A stretch of 10,614 nucleotides of DNA from Syntrophobacterales bacterium (lineage in GTDB: Bacteria > Desulfobacterota > Syntrophorhabdia > Syntrophorhabdales > WCHB1-27): NCBI GenBank assembly GCA_017881765.1, contig JADGQN010000129.1, forward strand, positions 1 through 10,614, read 5' to 3'. The translations under genes and the position numbers were made by a program. The notes below the pieces were generated by a model, which had not been told where the DNA came from, ran no database searches, and worked only from the letters and a program-made list of their open reading frames with translations. This document shows positions 5,704 through 10,614 of this stretch, in pieces. Numbering within the stretch: the first letter of the stretch is position 1; each line of letters opens with the position of its first letter.

Positions 5704-6123
5704 ATGACTAACGAAGAACAGGCTGCCTTGGACGCTGTGATGAATTACCTCGGCAGTTACTCGCAGAGAAACATCGAAGGGTGCATGTCTGCGATAGCGG
5801 CTTCAAGGCCGATTATGCTGTTTGGAACGAATGACAATGAAGTTTTTAAGACCTCCGACGAAATTCGTTCTGCTTTCAAGAGAGACTTTCAAAACATGAC
5901 CAATATCCGCTGGGGAGAACGTCGGAACATTCATGTCGAAGCGTTTCCAACACTTGCCAGTGTGCTTATCGAGCTACCGGTTTCTTATCAGAGTGAAGGG
6001 AAAGAGGTTGAAACGCTTTTCCGCTACGCCCTGACGCTTACCAAAGAAAGTGAACAGTGGAAAATTTGCTCCGGAATGGCAAGCGTACCGTTTGTGGCCG
6101 GCACATACTCATTTCCCAAATAG
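5704..6123 (+). CDS. NTF2/SnoaL-like small protein
   Basis: A 139-residue soluble protein with the NTF2-like cone-fold pattern: an N-terminal helix pair (EEQAALDAVMNYLGSYSQRN, then IEGCMSAIA), a short strand (IMLFGTNDNEVFKT), a helix (DEIRSAFKRDFQN), then four strands ending in LTKESEQWKICSGMASVPF. Spacing and composition match the DUF4440/SnoaL-like group (usual length 120-150), whose members include isomerases, hydrolases, cyclases and non-enzymatic binding proteins. I cannot assign a catalytic role. AAGGGG lies 7 bases before the ATG. It is a single-gene unit with mobile-element traces on both sides, and no obvious terminator follows the stop. Confidence 0.72.
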   Translation: MTNEEQAALDAVMNYLGSYSQRNIEGCMSAIAASRPIMLFGTNDNEVFKTSDEIRSAFKRDFQNMTNIRWGERRNIHVEAFPTLASVLIELPVSYQSEGKEVETLFRYALTLTKESEQWKICSGMASVPFVAGTYSFPK

Positions 6124-6141
6124 GCGCGTTAGCGGAGAACA

Positions 6142-6243
6142 TTATGCCCTAAAGAGCCCCCCTGTTTTCTTCTGACGACGAAAGGCCTTTTTGTGGCGTA
6201 AAAACACTGCCTCGACGTACTCCTTCTTGGATCGCTGACTCAT
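6142..6243 (-). pseudogene. Truncated N-terminus of an integrase-type (rve) transposase
   Basis: A 33-residue minus-strand frame with GGGAG 7-8 bases before its ATG. The start MSQRSKKEYVEAVFLRHKKA, then FRRQKK, resembles the N-terminal helix-turn-helix start of a group of IS transposases with an rve catalytic domain, whose next residues would be ILDEFC..TGYHRK-like. Here homology ends after RRQKK and a stop follows eight residues later, so only the first segment of the gene survives. The sequence upstream of its ATG (6244-6325) would then be the left end of the element. Confidence 0.45.
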
Positions 6244-6290
6244 AGGTGCGCTCCCTTTCAGGAACAAATTATCGGTAACATCATTTATGA

Positions 6291-6325
6291 GTCAACGATT
6301 TTCTCGGACTATTTTGTCAACAACA
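6291..6325. repeat. Possible IS-end sequence with repeated GTCAAC
   Basis: GTCAAC occurs at 6291-6296 and again at 6316-6321, each beside an ATTTT-containing stretch, upstream of the transposase relic on its own strand. Repeats like this at the edge of an element can be transposase binding sites, and the outer edge may lie near 6325. No partner end is visible on the other side of the relic. Confidence 0.3.
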
Positions 6326-6451
6326 TCTCATGTGGAGGCAATTCGAAGGAGCAATGTCAATTAAGACGCGATCTCGTTCAGGCGATAACAAGTAGGGGTT
6401 GGGGATGGAGACGCCGGCTGGAGCAGCCCGAGATCGGTTTCTGCCGGGAAC

Positions 6452-8062
6452 GTGGGCAGCCCCGTAATAGAGTGTCGTAGGCAGGTGTTCATTAGATACA
6501 CAAGATCGAATCGAGAGATAACAGATCACGCCGATGGGAAGCCCCCGGACCTCCTTGTGGTGCTGAGTGTCGCGTTTGCGGCGTTCATGGTGAATGTGGA
6601 CAACTATATTGTTGTCATCGCCCTACCCACGATAACGGCCTCTTTCGCTATCGATACAGGTGCAGCGAGCTGGATCTCCATAAGTTATCTTCTCGCCATG
6701 GTGGCGACCATGCTTGTCATGGGCAGGGTAGGGGACCGCATCGGAGTGCGGACTGTCTTTATTGCCGGGTACGTTCTCTTCACCTTCGCTTCCCTGCTCT
6801 GTGGCGTTTCACCGGGGATCAACTGGCTTATCATGTCACGGGTCCTTCAGGGGCTGGGGGGTTGCATGCTCTACGTGGGGGGCTTCGCCGTGATCCCTCG
6901 GTATCTCCCTCCCGACCGACACGGCTGGGCCTTCGGCATCACATCTACTGCTGCCGGCTTGGGTATGATTGTTGGCGCCCCACTGGGAGGGATCATCACT
7001 CAGTACCTCTCGTGGCATTGGGCCTTTCTCCTTAACCTGCCCGTCGGCATTGTCGCCGGTCTCTGTACGGCCCGAGTCATTCAGCCGGAGAAGAGAGCCA
7101 GCCGAGGAAAAGAATCCGCAGCGGGAAAGTTCGATGTATTCGGGTCTCTTCTCAGTCTTATCGGCATTATCGCCCTGCTTCTCGGCATTAGCGGGGGGCC
7201 GGAGAGGGGATGGGGTTCTATTTCGACTCTTGCCTATTTTGCAACCGCCATTGTCTTTCTTTCCTGCTTCATCGTCCGTCAGGGAAGGCTAAAAGATCCT
7301 CTCGTCAATCTGAGTCTTTTTCGGAACCAGAGCTTCGTGTGCGGTATAGCAGCCTCTTTTTCGGTCTTTCTCTTCTTCGCGGGAAGTGATTTCCTGCTTC
7401 CCTTCTATCTTAGCCAGACAAAAGGATTGTCGAGCAGTTGGACGGGGTTAGTCTTGACGACGTATTCCCTTGTTTATCTGGGCATTGCCCCTTTCGCAGG
7501 CCGCGTCTCCGACCGAATGAACCCCGGCTCCATTTCTACCTTGGGGATGGTCTCGGCGTCCGCGGCGTTCCTCTTTTTCGGCCTCACCCTTCACCGGAGC
7601 AGCATGGGCCCGGTCATCCTCTTTCTCGCCTGGCTTGCCTTGTCCCTCGGCTTCTTTTTTTCACCCAACAACAAGCTCGTGGTCGATTCCATCCCCGAGG
7701 AAGACCGCGGAGTGGGCATCGCCCTCTTCTGGACGATCAACCATTTCGGTATTCTTTTGGGCATATGCCTTTTTGAAACGGTCAATTCAGCCGTTCTCCC
7801 CGGACATCGCATTTCCGACGGCCTTCAAATGCATCAAACAGGCACTTCCGCTGAGGTCCTGTTCCATGGCTTTCGAAATGCCTTCATCGCAGGTGGCATT
7901 ATCGGTCTGATTACGGTTGTCATATCTTCACTCGTCGTAAGGAGAAAGAATCGAAATGATAGAGCCGTCCACCCTGACTATTCCCAACAATATCTCCTAT
8001 CTCTCGGCCATTCAGTCCTTCATAGAAGCGGTGGCGCGGCAAACCGGTTTTGGCGACAATGA
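6452..8062 (+). CDS. MFS transporter, DHA2 (14-TMS drug:H+ antiporter) family
   Basis: A 536-residue inner-membrane exporter with about 14 hydrophobic helices from residue 33 to about 500. Family marks are the TM1 motif NVDNYIVVIALPTI, motif A MGRVGDRIGVRTVF after TM2, the antiporter motif C in TM5 (GLGMIVGAPLGG), and WHWAFLLNLPVGI at TM6. This points to proton-driven efflux of drugs or other amphiphiles. The most upstream start is GTG at 6452, with only a weak CGGGA before it. The first 30 residues are unlike the family, so the true start may be the GTG at 6485 or later. After the last helix the frame runs 37 residues beyond the usual end, reading out of frame through the start of the next gene (107-nt overlap). 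It forms an operon with the ATPase-GNAT gene. Confidence 0.88.
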   Translation: MGSPVIECRRQVFIRYTRSNREITDHADGKPPDLLVVLSVAFAAFMVNVDNYIVVIALPTITASFAIDTGAASWISISYLLAMVATMLVMGRVGDRIGVRTVFIAGYVLFTFASLLCGVSPGINWLIMSRVLQGLGGCMLYVGGFAVIPRYLPPDRHGWAFGITSTAAGLGMIVGAPLGGIITQYLSWHWAFLLNLPVGIVAGLCTARVIQPEKRASRGKESAAGKFDVFGSLLSLIGIIALLLGISGGPERGWGSISTLAYFATAIVFLSCFIVRQGRLKDPLVNLSLFRNQSFVCGIAASFSVFLFFAGSDFLLPFYLSQTKGLSSSWTGLVLTTYSLVYLGIAPFAGRVSDRMNPGSISTLGMVSASAAFLFFGLTLHRSSMGPVILFLAWLALSLGFFFSPNNKLVVDSIPEEDRGVGIALFWTINHFGILLGICLFETVNSAVLPGHRISDGLQMHQTGTSAEVLFHGFRNAFIAGGIIGLITVVISSLVVRRKNRNDRAVHPDYSQQYLLSLGHSVLHRSGGAANRFWRQ

Positions 8063-9455
8063 CACGGCCATGATCCTCCTCGCCGTCGAGGAGGCGGTTG
8101 TCAACGTCATAGAGCATGCCTTCGAACCTGCTGAGAAGGCGTCATTTCAGATCATCATCGAACCGTCAACCACAGGGTTGAAGATCATCGTGAAAGACAA
8201 GGGGCTTCCCTACGCCCCGAGCCTTGTGCCCACGTATGCCGTTGATTCCGACCTGGAGAAGATGGAGTCAAGCGGCCTCGGCTCTTACCTCATGAGAAAG
8301 AGTATGGACGAGGTAACCTTTCACAATCTTGGTAAAGAAGGGAAGGAGCTGCATCTGGTGCGCCGTCTACCCTTCAGAAATATCAGCGACTATCATGCCC
8401 CGGAGGAAACCGACCAGCACCTTGCGCAGATCCCTCAGCCTGGCGCCCTTCAGTACGACGCACCATTGGAGATACGCTTGACCCGCCTTTCTGAGACAGT
8501 GGAAGTATCAAGGCTTTTTTATCGCTCTTACGGGTATTCGTACGTGCACGATTCCATTTACTACCCCGATCGTTTTGCGCAGCTCATCGAAGAGGGTGAA
8601 ATCATATCCGCGGTCGCTGTCACGGGAGAGGATCAGATAATCGGCCACGGAGGTCTTGCGATGGAAGAAGGGCACCGACGTGTCGCAGAGGCAGGCATGG
8701 CGGCAACCAAACCTCTTATGCGCGGCATAGGAGGCATGACAAAGATCGTTCAATTCCTCATAGAATACGCGAAAAACCAAGGGATGGAAGGGCTTTTTGC
8801 AAGGGCGGTGGCTGACCACCCTTTTTCACAGAAAACAGGATTCAAATGCGGTTTTCGCGATTGTGGGATTCTGCTCGGCATTGGTCTTCCCGATACGGAT
8901 TACAAAAACATCGTCGGACTCGTGACTCAACGTGTTTCATTAGTGTGCTCTTTTCTTCCCCTCGTCGAGGTGGGCCGGTGTATCCTCTATCCCCCGGAAC
9001 ATCATCGCTCTATCGTGGAGGACATATACGATAACCTCGGAATCGACGCCACCTTTGTCGCATCTGAAATGAATGATCTTCGCAAAACCGAAGAACGGAC
9101 GTTACTGAAGAGTCGGGTAATTCCGAGCGACTCCAGGGCCGAGATTGTGTTAACCGGTTATGGAAAAGATACAGCCGCAGAACTGGCCCACGTGCTCAAG
9201 GACCTCCTGCACCGGAAGGTGGAGGAGATTTCATTGTACCTGGACCTGCAAGATCCTATGACGGCCAGTCTGTGCCGGGAATTCGAGGCCCTCGGATTCT
9301 TCTTCTCAGGGGTCATGCCCTTCCTCCACTTCGATCATACCTTGATTCTTCAATACCTGAACAACATCACCCTTGACTATGCGCAGTTGAAGGTTGCTTC
9401 GGACTTCGGGCATAGGCTCCTGAACTACGTAAGGGAACGGGACCCGAACCAATAG
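7956..9455 (+). CDS. RsbW-like ATPase fused to GNAT and a second GNAT-like domain
   Basis: A 499-residue cytosolic protein in three parts. Residues 5-140 are a GHKL ATPase of the RsbW/SpoIIAB anti-sigma type: N box EEAVVNVIEHAF (45-56), G1 region VKDKGLPY (D81, G83) and G2 box SGLGSYLMRKSMDEV (106-120). Residues about 170-320 are a GNAT acetyltransferase-like domain with the acetyl-CoA loop RGIGG (256-260). Residues about 330-499 look like a second, degenerate GNAT-type fold, including LGFFFSGVMPF and LILQYLNN. I recall proteins of this architecture in Deltaproteobacteria, annotated only as ATP-binding or GNAT. AAGGAG lies 11 bases before the ATG. The start is inside the exporter gene, so translation is probably coupled. 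The kinase or anti-sigma target and the acetyl acceptor are unknown. Confidence 0.85.
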   Translation: MIEPSTLTIPNNISYLSAIQSFIEAVARQTGFGDNDTAMILLAVEEAVVNVIEHAFEPAEKASFQIIIEPSTTGLKIIVKDKGLPYAPSLVPTYAVDSDLEKMESSGLGSYLMRKSMDEVTFHNLGKEGKELHLVRRLPFRNISDYHAPEETDQHLAQIPQPGALQYDAPLEIRLTRLSETVEVSRLFYRSYGYSYVHDSIYYPDRFAQLIEEGEIISAVAVTGEDQIIGHGGLAMEEGHRRVAEAGMAATKPLMRGIGGMTKIVQFLIEYAKNQGMEGLFARAVADHPFSQKTGFKCGFRDCGILLGIGLPDTDYKNIVGLVTQRVSLVCSFLPLVEVGRCILYPPEHHRSIVEDIYDNLGIDATFVASEMNDLRKTEERTLLKSRVIPSDSRAEIVLTGYGKDTAAELAHVLKDLLHRKVEEISLYLDLQDPMTASLCREFEALGFFFSGVMPFLHFDHTLILQYLNNITLDYAQLKVASDFGHRLLNYVRERDPNQ

Positions 9456-9615
9456 GCGTTGAAAGCTGCACGATGAAGTTACGGGGCCGTGTGATCTGGG
9501 GCGTCAGAGTGCCGGAAAAGTGAGGGCGTTTTCATTTATTTATTCAATACCTCTATGCTCAAATGCCGAAAGACTCATGTGCGCCAACACGTAAGGGGTC
9601 AAGGCCGTTCCTGGA

Positions 9616-10413
9616 TCAGCGGCTCGCAGGCTTAGTGGATGAAGGCACTCCCCATTTTGTGATGATCTTGTCGTAGGTTCCGTCTGCGAGCATCGCCCTG
9701 AGTCCTTCGTTAAATCTTATCAACAAATCATCCTGTTTTTCTTTTAAGACCGCTACACCAATGGGGACCTCAAGAAATCCTTTTGACGGCAGTGAGAACT
9801 TGCCGGGGAATAGGTTTTGGGCCAGAACCGCACCAACCTGAGTATTGAGGGCAGCCGCATCCGCTTTTCCGTTCAGAACAGCTTCCAGAGTTGCCTGATA
9901 ATCCTTCACGTCAGTGTAGAGATTGACCTTAGGGAACTTCTCTCTGATAAAATCTGCCAAGGGCCCTTTTAACGGCGTGGCCACCGTTTTTCCTTCCAGC
10001 TCTTTTAGATCGGAACATGGTGGATTCGGGACTTTAGTGAAAAGGGCTCCCCCTGAGATAAGATAGGGGTTGCTGAAATCGAACGTATTTTTACGCGCGG
10101 GGTTGATGCCGAAAAACGCTAAGCCCTCAGCCTCTCCTTTAAACAGTAGATCTTCCGCTTTGTCCTGTTGCTCACCGATGAAAACGACCTTCAGATTTGC
10201 CTTGGCAAAAATAGCCGTCAGAATATCTATAGCTAGTCCTTCAGATTTGCCTTCTTTTACCACCGCAAATGGTTCGAAAGACATGATATGCACTAATCTG
10301 ACCATGTCTTTCTTTTCTCCGGCCCTTCCCGCAGTCGGCCAGGAACATGCGACAAGAATCATTACCAGCAGCAGGGACGAAACCATAAGTGTCTTGAGCG
10401 CCTTTCTTTTCAT
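9616..10413 (-). CDS. Family-3 periplasmic solute-binding protein (ABC amino-acid type)
   Basis: A 265-residue exported binding protein. The N-terminus MKRKALK plus a hydrophobic stretch ends in LVAC (C23), a lipobox match, so it may be a lipoprotein; a signal peptidase I site near GRA-GE (about residue 32) is the alternative. The bilobed SBP_bac_3 pattern is clear: EGLAIDILTAIF, then NPARKNTFDFSNPYLISGG, with R107 at the position that binds ligand carboxylate, then LEGKTVATPLKG. The second-lobe Asp that usually binds the alpha-amino group appears replaced by N190 (GKADAAALN), so the ligand may not be a standard amino acid. GGAGGAG lies about 7 bases before the ATG. No permease or ATPase adjoins it, and it converges on the ATPase-GNAT gene. 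Confidence 0.87.
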   Translation of the reverse strand: MKRKALKTLMVSSLLLVMILVACSWPTAGRAGEKKDMVRLVHIMSFEPFAVVKEGKSEGLAIDILTAIFAKANLKVVFIGEQQDKAEDLLFKGEAEGLAFFGINPARKNTFDFSNPYLISGGALFTKVPNPPCSDLKELEGKTVATPLKGPLADFIREKFPKVNLYTDVKDYQATLEAVLNGKADAAALNTQVGAVLAQNLFPGKFSLPSKGFLEVPIGVAVLKEKQDDLLIRFNEGLRAMLADGTYDKIITKWGVPSSTKPASR

Positions 10414-10494
10414 TCCAATCTCCTCCTTCCGGGCCGTGGCATAGAAGACAGTGTTGTGTGTTGAGTGTTATGTGAAGGGCAAAGGTTTTTCACT

Positions 10495-10514
10495 TACTAA
10501 TGCGGTCATTAGTA
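10495..10514. promoter_or_regulatory. Perfect 8-bp inverted repeat, candidate operator
   Basis: TACTAATG, four bases (CGGT), then CATTAGTA: a perfect dyad 82-101 bases upstream of the solute-binding protein start, between it and the REP-like repeats. The size and symmetry suit a dimeric regulator site near its promoter. No T-run follows on either strand, so a terminator is unlikely. Confidence 0.45.
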
Positions 10515-10526
10515 GAGCCACATACA

Positions 10527-10606
10527 TCACCCTCCCCTTCATCCCCTCCCCTCAAGGGCGGGGAAATACTACAACCCTCTCCCCTGGAGGGAGAGGGCGA
10601 GGGTGA
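10527..10606. repeat. REP-like compound palindrome
   Basis: This GC-rich cluster contains the hairpin CCCCTCCC / GGGCGGGG (10543-10563) and the stronger hairpin CCCTCTCCC / GGGAGAGGG (10575-10597). An outer pair, TCACCCTC (10527-10534) with GAGGGTGA (10599-10606), brackets both. This matches the widespread CCCTCTCCC-GGAGGGAGAGGG extragenic repeat class of proteobacteria. It runs close to the window edge, so further copies may follow. Confidence 0.75.
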
Positions 10607-10614
10607 GGGGGCCT

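Larger units (their letters stand above)
6124..6451. other. Gene-free interval with transposase debris
   Basis: About 330 bases between the NTF2-like gene and the exporter. The transposase relic and its presumed terminal sequence fill 6142-6325. The remaining 125 bases must contain the exporter promoter, but I see no convincing -35/-10 pair. Confidence 0.4.

Noticed and set aside
9456..9615. Gap between the ATPase-GNAT and binding-protein genes, checked for a terminator or small RNA
   Set aside because: Only a short T-rich run near 9530 without a convincing stem; nothing that could be supported.

Overview
This window looks like an accessory stretch of a bacterial chromosome, most likely from an anaerobic member of the former Deltaproteobacteria (Desulfobacterota, perhaps a syntroph-type lineage). 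That assignment is an inference. It rests on the ATPase-acetyltransferase fusion protein, an NtrC-type regulator, an orphan TctC/Bug-type binding protein, and scattered GGGGACGTTGT / GGGACGCCC repeat motifs. No rRNA, tRNA, CRISPR array or phage module was found.

Layout. 1-595: the 3' end of an IS21-type istB gene running in from the left, then non-coding debris with a short minus-strand relic of a probable HNH endonuclease. 596-1684: an FAD-dependent oxidoreductase of the geranylgeranyl reductase family. 1685-2055: no gene, but a 167-bp MITE-like inverted-repeat element. 2056-3051: two minus-strand genes, a single-domain response regulator with a C-terminal extension and, upstream of it, an unrecognised 101-residue protein. 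3052-3589: a GGGGACGTTGT motif and a second, longer HNH relic that shares a 90-bp, about 92% identical block with the first. 3590-4192: a truncated NtrC-like regulator (receiver joined directly to a Fis-type helix-turn-helix) whose phosphoacceptor Asp is replaced by Glu. 4308-5324 (minus): a secreted Bug-family solute-binding protein with no TctA/TctB partner in view. 5325-5703: repeats and a hairpin. 5704-6123: a small NTF2/SnoaL-like protein. 6124-6451: a decayed transposase N-terminus and possible IS-end sequence. 6452-9455: a two-gene operon in which a 14-helix DHA2-type MFS exporter overlaps, by 107 nt, an RsbW-type ATPase / GNAT / GNAT-like fusion protein. 9616-10413 (minus): a family-3 periplasmic binding protein with a possible lipobox. 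10527-10606: a REP-like compound palindrome.

How the genes relate. Most are isolated units separated by mobile-element debris, so little can be said about a shared pathway. The clear functional unit is the MFS exporter plus the ATPase/acetyltransferase. The two solute-binding proteins are both orphans here and may feed permeases or sensors encoded elsewhere. The two response regulators lack cognate kinases in the window and both have unusual architectures. I did not find a convincing complete new defence or mobile system. The strongest oddities are the Glu-for-Asp, AAA+-less regulator and the three-part ATPase-GNAT protein overlapping its transporter.
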